The position numbers and the translations under genes are program-made. A stretch of 64,000 bases of DNA from an uncultured Bacteroidales bacterium (lineage in GTDB: Bacteria; Bacteroidota; Bacteroidia; Bacteroidales; Muribaculaceae), in assembly GCA_902772455.1 (NCBI GenBank), contig CACYAW010000002.1, forward strand, positions 1-64,000, given 5' to 3'. This document shows positions 36,999 through 45,157 of the stretch, piece after piece; the stretch's first letter is position 1; every line of letters starts with the position of its first letter. The notes under the pieces are model-generated. The model had not been told where the DNA came from. It was given only the letters and a program-made list of their open reading frames with translations, and made no database searches.

Positions 36999-39221
36999 AT
37001 GGCAAGAAAAACAACTGTTACACTGCTGATCTTGGTACTAGCGACCCTCAGTTTACAAGCTCAGCACCTGCTGCCCACCACTGTGCGGCAATACCTTAAC
37101 GAGCGCAGCCTTGGCGAGCAGGGGACGGCCCTCTCCCGTTTCGCCTACTCCCGTATCATTGACGGCCAGGAGATGATCGATTGTTTTATCTCCATCGACA
37201 ACCAGGGGGCGATATCCCGCTTGCGTGCTGCAGGCGTGATTGTTGGCTGCGAATTTGACGGTTTTGTGACGGCCCAGGTGCCAGTGGCTATTCTGGACAA
37301 GGTTTCACGCATTGCCGGGGTAAGCAATGTTGAGGTCAGTTCCAAAATGGAGCTTTGCACCGATAGCACAATGCGAGCCACACACACGATTCAAGTTTTG
37401 AACGGTATGGCCAATAATCTGCCCGCCAATTACGATGGCACAGGGGTCATCGTCGGCATTATTGATGTGGGGTTTGATTACCGCCACTTGGCATTCCGTT
37501 GTGCCGAAGACACTTCCAAGTGCCGCATTGTCAGGGTTTATGATACCAATGACAAGACCGGCCATAAAGTGCGTTACAAGCAATCGGTGCTGAGCGGCTC
37601 GGTTTTCATCGATGACGAGGTATTAGGGCTGACGACCGATGAAGAGGAGGCCACCCATGGCTCCCACACCGCAAGCATTGCTGCGGGTACCCATGTCAAC
37701 GGATATGGAGGCATGGCGCCAGGTGCCGACATTGTTTTGTGCGCCGTCAGCGAGATGGGTACGAGCCTGTCGGCGGTGGAAGTAGCGAACTGCGTCCGTT
37801 ATATCGACTGTTATGCTGACAGTGTGCATAAGCCTTTCGTTGTCAGTGTGAGTGTGAGTACCACCGACGGTCCGCATGACGGCAGGGATTATCTGTCAAA
37901 AGCCATCTCCCAGATTGTCGGGCCAGGCAAGATTTTTGTTATTGCAGCCGGCAATAACGGCAGTAACCCCACCTATGCCCAGGGGCATTCCTCTCCCACC
38001 GAGCCCTTCCACTTCATGTTCAAGCAGAAAGAAGGCACTGGCTACGATTCCACCTATCTTTACCGGAACTTCGTTGCTGACATCTGGATGCGCAACGACT
38101 TCACGCGCTTTGACTATAAATTCCATATCATTGATTTAACGACCCATCAAATTGTATGGGAGTCCATCGAGGATGTCAAGTCCATTGACGTTGATGTCAG
38201 CGAAATCGCCAATTATTATGCGAAACCCAGCGGGCAATCGTCCTGTTACCTCAAGGGTACTGTAGGGACTTCTTCCGATGGCAAGAAATACCACGTTACC
38301 GTCCAGGCCCGCAACCTCCAGAGCAAGGAATACACGTTATCAGCTAACGGAAAGGTCAAGTACAGCCGTTATGCCATCGGTGTGACCATTACCCCGCGCA
38401 AGGAGACCCAATTTGACGCCTGGGTCAGCAACAGCAATGCCCGTTTTGCCCAATATACCGATGCCGTTACCACTATGGATGGCGACGTGTTGACTAATTA
38501 CTACACGCCCTCCAGCAGCGATTGCTCCATCGGCTCCTATGCCGTGCACGATTCCATCATCTCGGCTGGAGCCTATGCTGCCCGCAATTCCTATTACTCG
38601 TTGAAGAACGACATGATTATTCGCAACCTGGTAGTCCATATCGGCGAAATCACCAGTTTCTCGAGCTATGCGTTAGAGGGAACCGGTCCCACCGGAAAAG
38701 CCCTGCCCACTGTCTGCGCTCCAGGCTATGACGTTGTTGCTGCCGGCAGCCGCTATTCCACCTATGCCTCCAACTCCAGTTACACCGTGATGATCACCGA
38801 TGACGGCAGCCCCTGGTGTGCCATGGGAGGCACATCGATGGCGTCGCCCACGGTAGCGGGCATCATTGCCTTGTGGCTGCAGGCCGATCCCTCCCTCTCG
38901 GTGCGCCAGGTCAAGGACATCATTGCCCAAACGGCCATCCGCGACCAGTTCACTCAAGGCGAACTTGGCACCCACTTCGGCCCTAACGGCAAGATCGACG
39001 CCTTGGCCGGCATACAATTGATTCTTGAGCGCCAGAATTACGGCTCAGGAGATGTCAACGAGGACCGCAAGGTGAGCATCGAAGACGCAACCGACCTTAT
39101 TGATTATTTGTTGGGTCACTCCCCCAAGCCCTTCAATTCCCGGGCTGCAGACATTGACCGTGACAACAGGGTCACCATCGGCGACCTGACCGATCTCATC
39201 GACATATTGCTCGCAAAATAA
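36999..39221 (+). CDS. Subtilisin-like serine protease (S8) with C-terminal dockerin, paralog 2
   Basis: 740 residues, same architecture and clear homology to the gene at 34618. It has a signal peptide (about 1-20), a propeptide and an S8 domain with Asp in 'G-I-I-D-V-G-F-D-Y-R-H', His in 'T-H-G-S-H-T-A-S-I-A-A-G' and Ser in 'G-G-T-S-M-A-S-P-T-V-A-G'. The C-terminal dockerin pair is GDVNEDRKVSIEDAT... and A-D-I-D-R-D-N-R-V-T. It lies 90 bp after paralog 1 and is more GC-rich, so the pair is an old tandem duplication or one copy came from elsewhere. A strong convergent terminator follows. Confidence 0.92.
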   Translation: MARKTTVTLLILVLATLSLQAQHLLPTTVRQYLNERSLGEQGTALSRFAYSRIIDGQEMIDCFISIDNQGAISRLRAAGVIVGCEFDGFVTAQVPVAILDKVSRIAGVSNVEVSSKMELCTDSTMRATHTIQVLNGMANNLPANYDGTGVIVGIIDVGFDYRHLAFRCAEDTSKCRIVRVYDTNDKTGHKVRYKQSVLSGSVFIDDEVLGLTTDEEEATHGSHTASIAAGTHVNGYGGMAPGADIVLCAVSEMGTSLSAVEVANCVRYIDCYADSVHKPFVVSVSVSTTDGPHDGRDYLSKAISQIVGPGKIFVIAAGNNGSNPTYAQGHSSPTEPFHFMFKQKEGTGYDSTYLYRNFVADIWMRNDFTRFDYKFHIIDLTTHQIVWESIEDVKSIDVDVSEIANYYAKPSGQSSCYLKGTVGTSSDGKKYHVTVQARNLQSKEYTLSANGKVKYSRYAIGVTITPRKETQFDAWVSNSNARFAQYTDAVTTMDGDVLTNYYTPSSSDCSIGSYAVHDSIISAGAYAARNSYYSLKNDMIIRNLVVHIGEITSFSSYALEGTGPTGKALPTVCAPGYDVVAAGSRYSTYASNSSYTVMITDDGSPWCAMGGTSMASPTVAGIIALWLQADPSLSVRQVKDIIAQTAIRDQFTQGELGTHFGPNGKIDALAGIQLILERQNYGSGDVNEDRKVSIEDATDLIDYLLGHSPKPFNSRAADIDRDNRVTIGDLTDLIDILLAK

Positions 39222-39270
39222 GAATCAAGGCCAGTAAGGCCGAAAAAATACCCACCATGTCATAATGAGG

Positions 39271-39306
39271 CCCGGGACCGCAATTCTCACGAAAAGCGGT
39301 CCCGGG
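39271..39306. terminator. Strong bidirectional terminator between subtilisin 2 and gpmI
   Basis: A perfect 11-bp stem, CCCGGGACCGC (39271-39281) with GCGGTCCCGGG (39296-39306), lies between two converging genes. Confidence 0.85.
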
Positions 39307-39327
39307 TTATTTATGTCCTTATAGTGA

Positions 39328-40851
39328 TTACTTGGTGACGTCGATGAGGCCGTGGCCGGTCATCTCCTTGGGCTGCGGCAGACCCATGATCTGCAGGATG
39401 CTGGGTGCCACGTCGGCCAAGCGGCCCGTGTTGATGATAAGCTCGGGATCCTCGGTCACATAGATGATGGGCACGGGGTTAAGCGAGTGGGCCGTGTTGG
39501 GCGTGCCGTCGCTGTTGATGGCGTGATCGGCATTGCCGTGGTCGGCGATAAGGATCACCTCGTAGCCCGTGGCACGGGCAGCCTCAACGGTGTCGTGCAC
39601 GCAGCGGTCAACGGCCTTCACGGCCTGGGTGATGGCACCATACACGCCGGTGTGGCCCACCATGTCGCCGTTGGCATAGTTCACCACGATAAAGTCGTAC
39701 TTGTCCTCGCGGATGGCAGCCACCAGCTTGTCGCGCACCTCATAGGCGCTCATCTCGGGCTTCAGGTCATAGGTGGCCACGTCGGGCGAGGCCACCAGGA
39801 TGCGGTCCTCGTTCTCGAAGGGCTGCTCGCGTCCGCCGCTGAAGAAGAACGTCACGTGGGCATATTTTTCCGTCTCGGCTATGTGCAGCTGGCGTTTGCC
39901 CTGGCTGGCCAGGTACTGCGACAGCGTGTTGTCCACATTCTCCTTGGGGAAGAGCACGTGCACGTCCTTGAACGTGGGGTCATAGGGCGTCATGCAGTAG
40001 TACTGCAGGCCGGGGATGACCTTCATGCCGTCCTCGGGCTTGTCCTGCTGCGTCAGGGCGATGGTGATCTGCTTGGCGCGGTCGTTGCGGAAGTTGAAGA
40101 AGATGACCACGTCACCCTCCTGGATGCGGCCGTCAACGGTCGAGTTGACGATGGGCTTGATGAACTCGTCGGTCACGCCCTCGTCATAGCTCTCCTGAAT
40201 GGCCCTTACCATGTCGTCACTCTGCTTGCCCACGCCGGCGGTGAGCATGTCATAGGCCACCTTGATGCGGTCCCAGTTGTTGTTGCGGTCCATTGCGTAG
40301 TAGCGGCCGATGACAGTGGCCACCACGCCGGCGCTCTGCTTGCAGTGCTCGGCAACGGTGTTCACAAATCCCTTGCCGCTCTCGGGGTCGGTGTCGCGGC
40401 CGTCCATGAAGCAGTGCACAAACACGCGCTCCAGGCCATACTCCTTGGCGATGTCGCACAGGGCCATCAGGTGCTCCTGCGAGCTGTGCACGCCGCCCGT
40501 GCTCGTCAGGCCCATGATGTGCAGGGCCTTGCCGTTCTCCTTGGCATAGGTGTAGGCGTTCACGATTTCGGGATTCTTCAGGATGGAGCCGTCCTTGATG
40601 CTCTTGTTGATCTTGACCAGGTCCTGATAGACGACGCGGCCGCCACCGATGTTCAGGTGACCCACCTCGCTGTTGCCCATCTGGCCGTCGGGCAGACCCA
40701 CGTCCTCGCCGCAGGCCTTGAGCGTGCTGTGCGGATAGGCTGCACGCAGGAAGTCCAGATAAGGAGTGGGAGTACTATAAATCGCGTTGCTGTGGCCTTT
40801 GGGACCTTCGCCCCAGCCGTCCAGAATCATCAATAAAGCTTTCTTTGCCAT
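39328..40851 (-). CDS. gpmI: 2,3-bisphosphoglycerate-independent phosphoglycerate mutase
   Basis: A 507-residue cytoplasmic glycolytic enzyme interconverting 3- and 2-phosphoglycerate, of the alkaline-phosphatase superfamily with two Mn ions. The start 'L-M-I-L-D-G-W-G-E' holds the first metal Asp and G-N-S-E-V-G-H (about 60-66) has the catalytic Ser. The later part has '[13 protein letters not shown]' and 'I-A-D-H-G-N-A-D'. Codon use is strongly GC-biased, typical of high expression. A 494-codon open frame on the opposite strand is a composition shadow. Confidence 0.98.
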   Translation of the reverse strand: MAKKALLMILDGWGEGPKGHSNAIYSTPTPYLDFLRAAYPHSTLKACGEDVGLPDGQMGNSEVGHLNIGGGRVVYQDLVKINKSIKDGSILKNPEIVNAYTYAKENGKALHIMGLTSTGGVHSSQEHLMALCDIAKEYGLERVFVHCFMDGRDTDPESGKGFVNTVAEHCKQSAGVVATVIGRYYAMDRNNNWDRIKVAYDMLTAGVGKQSDDMVRAIQESYDEGVTDEFIKPIVNSTVDGRIQEGDVVIFFNFRNDRAKQITIALTQQDKPEDGMKVIPGLQYYCMTPYDPTFKDVHVLFPKENVDNTLSQYLASQGKRQLHIAETEKYAHVTFFFSGGREQPFENEDRILVASPDVATYDLKPEMSAYEVRDKLVAAIREDKYDFIVVNYANGDMVGHTGVYGAITQAVKAVDRCVHDTVEAARATGYEVILIADHGNADHAINSDGTPNTAHSLNPVPIIYVTEDPELIINTGRLADVAPSILQIMGLPQPKEMTGHGLIDVTK

Positions 40852-40898
40852 AATTGTATTTTACCTATTTGTTTTGTTAAACCTGATTTTTGGAACTG

Positions 40899-40906
40899 CA
40901 AAGATA
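40899..40906 (-). promoter_or_regulatory. -7 box for gpmI
   Basis: TATCTTTG on the minus strand, 48 bp upstream of the gpmI ATG. Confidence 0.45.
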
Positions 40907-40934
40907 GTACAAATTGTGTTCATTTAATACTTTA

Positions 40935-40981
40935 TTTCGTTTGTTTTGTTCGTTTCGTCCGTTTTGTACGCGTGCACACGG
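40935..40981 (-). repeat. 9-nt repeat array, left copy
   Basis: Four 9-nt units (TTTCGTTTG, TTTTGTTCG, TTTCGTCCG, TTTTGTACG) followed by CGTGCACACGG. It is the inverted counterpart of the array at 43612-43678, so the two face each other across 2.6 kb. Confidence 0.7.
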
Positions 40982-41071
40982 CACCACGCCAACCTTTCAA
41001 ACAACTTATACAACTACTTTTGTCGACGCCTCATCACCAAAAAAGAAAACAATAAATACAACAAATACTAA

Positions 41072-41341
41072 GGGCATCCGCACCCCTTTGCCCCACGCCA
41101 AGGCGCGAAGGCGCTAAGCTTTTTAGGTTTGAAGACAAGAAGGACAAGAAAGACAACGTGTTGGCTATCAATAAAATACAATTGTTGTTCTTGTCTTTAC
41201 ATGAGTTGGTTAGTGTCGCCCCGATGGGGCTTGGGTGAGGGGGCTGGGGTTGCACTCGGTTACAGGGGTTGCACTCGGCTGCGCCTCGTTTCACCCCTGC
41301 CTAAACCATGCCGCTCCTAACGGAGCTCAATGCGAATGCCC
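41072..41341. repeat. Composite palindromic element A
   Basis: The outer arms are GGGCATCCGCA (from 41072) and TGCGAATGCCC (41331-41341). An inner hairpin pairs AAGACAAGAA (41132-41157 region) with TTCTTGTCTTT (41189-41199), around a loop with TCAATAAAATA. Between the inner hairpin and right arm are two near-copies of 'ggggttgcactcgg' and small GC stems. Element B at 57405-57635 shares both layers. No gene seen in 40852-41493. Confidence 0.6.
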
Positions 41342-41383
41342 CTAAACCCTAGACCTCTCGCGATAGCGAGCACCAGCGAGCCC

Positions 41384-41409
41384 TCTAAACACTAAACACT
41401 AGACTCTAG
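41384..41409 (-). repeat. TAG heptamer array near the M64 gene, distal block
   Basis: On the minus strand, units AGTCTAG, TGTTTAG, TGTTTAG continue the array type, separated from the proximal block by 'gcgattgtgagggatagcga'. Confidence 0.7.
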
Positions 41410-41441
41410 ACCTCTCGCGATTGTGAGGGATAGCGAACTCT

Positions 41442-41476
41442 CTAAACTCTAAACTCTAAACTCTAGACTCTAGACT
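41442..41476 (-). repeat. TAG heptamer array after the M64 stop (5 units)
   Basis: On the minus strand five units AGT[C/T]TAG follow TGATGCTCGCTATCGCTCGC, whose first three bases are the M64 stop codon. The prfA gene ends in the same arrangement. Confidence 0.85.
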
Positions 41477-41493
41477 GCGAGCGATAGCGAGCA

Positions 41494-42912
41494 TCAGTGG
41501 CTTGTGTAGAAGTCGGTGATGCGTTGGATGGCGCGGGAGCAGACGGGGCAGAAATTGGTGACCTCGTTGATTTTCATGCGGCACTCCTGAGCGGGACGGT
41601 AGACGCCCTTGCTCTGGTAACCGCCGCCCTCAAAGACGCCGACGCGCTGGGTGGCCGCGTCGAGCAGGCGCTGCTCCTTGTCGTTGGTGATTTTGCGGTA
41701 GTTGGGCACCTTGGGATCGGGAGGCGTGGGGACGGGTGTGCCCTTGGGCAGCATGTCGGCCCACTTGCTCTGGAAATCGACCAGCGTGGTGAGGTTGGGC
41801 TCCCAGGGCTCGGTGTCGGCGGGATACATGGTCTCGTAGCCGTCATCATAGAAGTATTCGTCGCCCAGGCCCGCATAGGCGTGGCCGAACTCGTGGACGA
41901 GCACCTGATGGAAGGTGGGATGGTCGCTGGTGGTGACGGTGATCTGGTTGTAGATGCCCCCACCGCCATAGGTGTCGCTGTTGACCAAGACGATGATGTG
42001 CTCAAAGGGGACGCCCGAGAGCACGTCGTAGAGGCGGTGGATGTCCTGCGTCATCAGGTAGCGGTCGCTGTAGAAGGTGTCGTAGTGGGTGCCCACGGGG
42101 GTGGCGCTCCACCGTCCCAGGTGGGGCACGCTGGGGCCGCTGGTGAGCGACTCGGCAGCCACGGCAACGACGTTGAAGCGGTTCTTGAGCGAGGTGAAGG
42201 GCTCATGGGCAAACAGGGCATCGACGACACGCTGGCAGTCGGCGTAGAACTTGCCCATCTGGGCGCGGGTATAGCCCTCGGCGACGATGGCCAGGTCGAT
42301 GCACTGGGTGATGTCGGGGTCGCCGTCAAGGGGCCCCTGGGTGGGCTCGTAGTTGCGCTTGCCGGGCTCGTCCCGGGACGCAACATTTTGCGTCTCTACA
42401 GTCTTACCTTTCCACACATAATGATAGGGGATGCCGTTGTCGCCCAACTGGCGGATGAGGATGTCGGCCGGGTCAACGGTGTGGGTCATCGAGCCCACCA
42501 CCTTGCCATGGAAGTCGATGAGCGAGACAGTGACATCGACGGGCTGCTTGGGCATGGGCACATTGTAGCTGGCGGCAAAGGCGCGGTTGACACGGGTGGC
42601 CTCCTCGGTAGCCTGCCACTCCTGGAACAGGGTCGAGAAGGTGTGCACAAACAGCACCTGTCCCGTGGCATGGTCCTTGACCTGGATCTGGCCGTTGCCC
42701 TTGAGGGGCACATCGGCCAGGCGGCTCTTACGTCCTGCCCAGCGGGGCGTGGAATAGGCCTGCTCAAAGAAAATCTGCTGGTCACGGTTGTTGCCGGCAA
42801 AGATGTAGTCGAGCCGCAGGGTGCGGCCGTCGAAATAGTCCTCGAACTGCTGCGCCACCGCGGCAAGGGCGGCCACAGCTACCAGAAGTAACGCGATAAC
42901 TGTTCTTTTCAT
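41494..42912 (-). CDS. M64 family (IgA peptidase-like) metallopeptidase
   Basis: About 472 residues from the ATG at 42912, which opens a signal peptide (M-K-R-T-V-I-A ... A-V-A-Q). The longer frame runs into the promoter. The zinc site is H-E-F-G-H-A-Y-A-G-L-G-D-E-Y (about 350), the M64 signature. The upstream 'D-L-A-I-V-A-E-G-Y-T' and 'F-N-V-V-A-V-A-A-E-S' stretches are also typical. A C-terminal 'C-R-M-K-I-N-E-V-T-N-F-C-P-V-C' may form a disulfide or metal knot. The family includes Clostridium ramosum IgA protease; the substrate here is unknown. It is enclosed by repeat arrays on both sides. Confidence 0.92.
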   Translation of the reverse strand: MKRTVIALLLVAVAALAAVAQQFEDYFDGRTLRLDYIFAGNNRDQQIFFEQAYSTPRWAGRKSRLADVPLKGNGQIQVKDHATGQVLFVHTFSTLFQEWQATEEATRVNRAFAASYNVPMPKQPVDVTVSLIDFHGKVVGSMTHTVDPADILIRQLGDNGIPYHYVWKGKTVETQNVASRDEPGKRNYEPTQGPLDGDPDITQCIDLAIVAEGYTRAQMGKFYADCQRVVDALFAHEPFTSLKNRFNVVAVAAESLTSGPSVPHLGRWSATPVGTHYDTFYSDRYLMTQDIHRLYDVLSGVPFEHIIVLVNSDTYGGGGIYNQITVTTSDHPTFHQVLVHEFGHAYAGLGDEYFYDDGYETMYPADTEPWEPNLTTLVDFQSKWADMLPKGTPVPTPPDPKVPNYRKITNDKEQRLLDAATQRVGVFEGGGYQSKGVYRPAQECRMKINEVTNFCPVCSRAIQRITDFYTSH

Positions 42913-42936
42913 GATTGCTTGGTATTGTTTTTCCTG

Positions 42937-42944
42937 CAAAGATA
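42937..42944 (-). promoter_or_regulatory. -7 box for the M64 gene
   Basis: TATCTTTG on the minus strand, 25 bp upstream of the ATG at 42912 and inside the longer alternative frame. Confidence 0.5.
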
Positions 42945-42950
42945 CAAAAA

Positions 42951-42971
42951 CTAAGGACTAGGGACTAAAAA
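42951..42971 (-). repeat. Three TAG heptamers upstream of the M64 gene
   Basis: On the minus strand TTTTTAG, TCCCTAG, TCCTTAG in a row. The same unit types occur at 43542-43604, here not at a gene end. Confidence 0.75.
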
Positions 42972-43091
42972 CTTGGAACATTTATTGTACTTTTGTGAAG
43001 AGAAAATGATAACAGGCAAGAACAAGAATCAAGTCTTCATTTTGAGTGTTGTTTTTGTTGTTCATAGTAGTTCCTGTTGTTTGAGCGAGAA

Positions 43092-43562
43092 ATGACGATG
43101 GTGGAGTTGAATTTGCCGGAATATGAGTACAAGGTGAAGAAGCGGGACGATGGCTCGTGGGCCATCTGGGACCGGCTGCGCGAGCGTTGGGTGGCACTGA
43201 CGCCCGAGGAGTGGGTGCGGCAGCACTTCGTCAACTGGCTGATTACCGAGAAGCAGTTCCCCGCCGCGCTGATGGGCAACGAGGTGTCGCTGACGCAGAA
43301 CGGCATCGCACGCCGCTGCGATACGGTGGTGGGCGACCGCACGGGCCAGCCGCTTGTCATCATCGAATACAAGGCACCGAGCATCAACATCACACAGAAG
43401 ACCTTTGACCAGATTGTGCGCTACAACATGGTGCTGAAGGCCCGCTACCTGATCGTGAGCAACGGCCTGGAGCACTATTGCTGCGAAATCGACTACGGGA
43501 AAAGCAGCTACAGGTTCCTGGAGGAGATACCGGGGTATGAGTCCTTAGTCCCTAGTTTTTAG
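43092..43562 (+). CDS. Stand-alone type I restriction HsdR N-terminal-like nuclease domain protein
   Basis: About 156 residues from the ATG at 43092 (an ATG two codons later is also possible; the longer frame begins at a TTG). The core 'G-I-A-R-R-C-D-T-V-V ... L-V-I-I-E-Y-K-A-P' matches the PD-(D/E)XK pattern of HsdR-N proteins. It is preceded by 'W-V-R-Q-H-F-V-N-W-L' and followed by 'Q-I-V-R-Y-N-M-V-L-K-A-R-Y-L-I-V-S-N-G'. No methylase or specificity gene is nearby, so it is not a restriction system on its own. Its last six sense codons (S-L-V-P-S-F) and stop are made of heptamer repeat units, so the native C-terminus may have been replaced. Confidence 0.85.
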   Translation: MTMVELNLPEYEYKVKKRDDGSWAIWDRLRERWVALTPEEWVRQHFVNWLITEKQFPAALMGNEVSLTQNGIARRCDTVVGDRTGQPLVIIEYKAPSINITQKTFDQIVRYNMVLKARYLIVSNGLEHYCCEIDYGKSSYRFLEEIPGYESLVPSF

Positions 43563-43604
43563 TCCTTAGTTGTTAGTTTCTAGTCCTTAGTTGTTAGTTC
43601 TTAG
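43542..43604 (+). repeat. TAG heptamer array encoding the end of the HsdR-N gene (9 units)
   Basis: Nine units of form NNNNTAG (TCCTTAG, TCCCTAG, TTTTTAG, TTGTTAG and others). The first two TAGs are out of frame and are read through as coding sequence. The third (43560-43562) is in frame and is the stop. Confidence 0.9.
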
Positions 43605-43611
43605 TTGGGCT

Positions 43612-43678
43612 CCGCACGTGCATGCGGACAAAACGGACGAAACGGACGAAACGGACAAAACGGACAAAACGGACGGAC
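43612..43678 (+). repeat. 9-nt repeat array, right copy
   Basis: CCGCACGTGCATG then five units of CGGAC[A/G]AAA and a final CGGACGGAC. It is the inverted partner of 40935-40981. Confidence 0.8.
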
Positions 43679-43743
43679 TTGTTTTTTTAGTTGTTTTGGG
43701 GATTATTTTTTGATAAAAGTGATGATTATTCGGTAGATTTTTT

Positions 43744-43751
43744 TAATTTTG
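43744..43751 (+). promoter_or_regulatory. -7 box for the five-gene exported-protein operon
   Basis: TAATTTTG 25 bp upstream of the ATG at 43777. Confidence 0.45.
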
Positions 43752-43776
43752 CGAATAGTTAAAACGATTTAGGCTT

Positions 43777-44310
43777 ATGAAGAATATTATTATGATGACC
43801 CTTGTAGCAAGTGTTGCAATGGTATTGTGTGTCAGCAACAAGGCAATGGCTGCCGTTCCCGATGGTTACAAAACTCATGAGTTGACCAATTATCGCGTTA
43901 GTTTACCCGCTGAGTTTGTAAAGTCTGACGGATGGAGCAGCGAAGACAACCTGAGCTTTAATTCCAATGCGGTCAACGTGCGTGACGACGGCGATGAGTA
44001 CCTCTCCAGCGCTAACATCAACGTGTATGAGATGGAGGGCAACATCGAGGAGCTGAACGATTATGCCCAGAACATGGTGGGATCGGCCAGGGCCATGGAG
44101 GAGATCTGTGACGAGCCCATCGTCGAAGGCAACACCGTCATCGTGCGCTCGAAAAGCGAACTCGACGACGGTTTCGTGGTTTACTGGCGCTACATCGTTA
44201 TCAACGATGACGGCAGGGTCGCCGGCGGGACCATCAGCTACTATGGCGCCGACGCCAAGTTCTATGACGGTATCGTGATGCCGATCATCCAATCTATCCA
44301 GTTCAAGTGA
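43777..44310 (+). CDS. Small exported protein of unknown function, first in a five-gene operon
   Basis: 177 residues: signal peptide (about 1-25, cleavage near A-M-A), then one compact alpha/beta domain with 'L-T-N-Y-R-V-S-L-P-A-E-F', 'Y-A-Q-N-M-V-G-S-A-R' and a closing 'I-M-P-I-I-Q-S-I-Q-F'. The layout resembles small lipid- or stress-related exported domains (PsbP/DcrB-like), but I cannot assign a family with confidence. The next gene starts 1 bp after its stop. Confidence 0.72.
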   Translation: MKNIIMMTLVASVAMVLCVSNKAMAAVPDGYKTHELTNYRVSLPAEFVKSDGWSSEDNLSFNSNAVNVRDDGDEYLSSANINVYEMEGNIEELNDYAQNMVGSARAMEEICDEPIVEGNTVIVRSKSELDDGFVVYWRYIVINDDGRVAGGTISYYGADAKFYDGIVMPIIQSIQFK

Positions 44311-44311
44311 G

Positions 44312-45157
44312 ATGAGAAAACTATTTGCCATATTGACTTTGTGCTGCTGCCTGCAACCGTTTGCCCAGGACATCGAGGTGGAACGCAGGTTTGTGGACGA
44401 CGAGACCGGCGTGACCTACACCGTGCGCGAAGTGCGCATGGGTAAATACGTATATATGACTGACGACAGCGATGACAACCTGCTGAGCCTGACCAAGGTG
44501 GAGGGCCGTGAGGGCGAATATACCCTGGAGCCCAGCCGCCAAGCCGATGACCCGCCCGTGGCAGGAACCGAGTTCGGGTGGCCCGTCAAGTACATGCCCG
44601 GCAAGGGAGCGCTGGAGTTCTACACCCCTCAAGGCCAGTTGATTCACATGCTGGAATCCGTGCATGGGGAGGGCGTTGCCTGCCGTGAGGACTACCGCTT
44701 TGACGTGTCGTTCGGCGCTGATAGCGAGGGCTACATCGGGCGGATATTTGTCAGGGGCTACACGTCGCAGGGCGATAGCACCCGGATGGAATATGAAAGC
44801 GATTTGCTTGAGAGGCTTGCCGAAATGCCCAGCGCCGAAGAGGCCGCAGGCTATGTGAACGATAAGACGGACATCAACTTTGACGGCATCCCCGACGTGA
44901 TGGTTTTCATCGGCCGCAACTGCGTGGGGCGCGTGGCGGAGTACTATTCCGCCTTTGTGTGGAATGACGAGGACAAGTGCTTCAACATGGTTCTGGACTT
45001 TGACGAAATCAGCAACCCTGTCGTGCATCCCGACAGCAAGACTATCACCAGTAGCCTCCGTACCGATGCGGTGGAAATCACCACATGGACCTATGCGTGG
45101 GTAGATGGATACCTAGAAATAATTGACGAAACAACAGACACTTTTGGCGATGAATAA
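44312..45157 (+). CDS. Exported protein with XAC2610-like C-terminal domain
   Basis: 281 residues, signal peptide about 1-18. The N-terminal domain (about 20-110, 'V-T-Y-T-V-R-E-V' ... 'V-E-G-R-E-G-E-Y-T-L') is similar to the N-terminus of the last gene of the operon (47845). The C-terminal part has 'D-I-N-F-D-G-I-P-D-V-M-V-F' and 'I-S-N-P-V-V-H-P-D-S-K-T-I-T-S-S', as in XAC2610-related exported proteins, which have unknown function. It overlaps the next gene by 8 bp. Confidence 0.75.
   Translation: MRKLFAILTLCCCLQPFAQDIEVERRFVDDETGVTYTVREVRMGKYVYMTDDSDDNLLSLTKVEGREGEYTLEPSRQADDPPVAGTEFGWPVKYMPGKGALEFYTPQGQLIHMLESVHGEGVACREDYRFDVSFGADSEGYIGRIFVRGYTSQGDSTRMEYESDLLERLAEMPSAEEAAGYVNDKTDINFDGIPDVMVFIGRNCVGRVAEYYSAFVWNDEDKCFNMVLDFDEISNPVVHPDSKTITSSLRTDAVEITTWTYAWVDGYLEIIDETTDTFGDE

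Noticed and set aside
32900..39221. Polysaccharide utilisation locus or cellulosome cluster
   Set aside because: No SusC/SusD pair, scaffoldin or cohesin was found around the GH53 and protease genes, so shared dockerins alone do not support either.
39352..40836. 494-codon open frame on the plus strand opposite gpmI (also long antisense frames at 9046-10116, 22765-23886, 41497-42891 and 57745-58791)
   Set aside because: Each lies fully inside a well-identified conserved gene on the other strand. Composition is low-complexity (H/V/G/A-rich), with no recognisable domain and no promoter. They arise from the GC-rich third positions of the real genes.
41210..41300. Small GC stems and the near-duplicate 'ggggttgcactcgg' words as a possible ncRNA
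   Set aside because: No promoter leads into it and it lies inside the composite repeat element. Nothing supports a discrete RNA gene.
43092..43562. Remnant of a type I restriction-modification locus
   Set aside because: No hsdM or hsdS sequence is present on either side, and stand-alone HsdR-N domain genes are common in Bacteroidota. Kept only as a nuclease-like gene.
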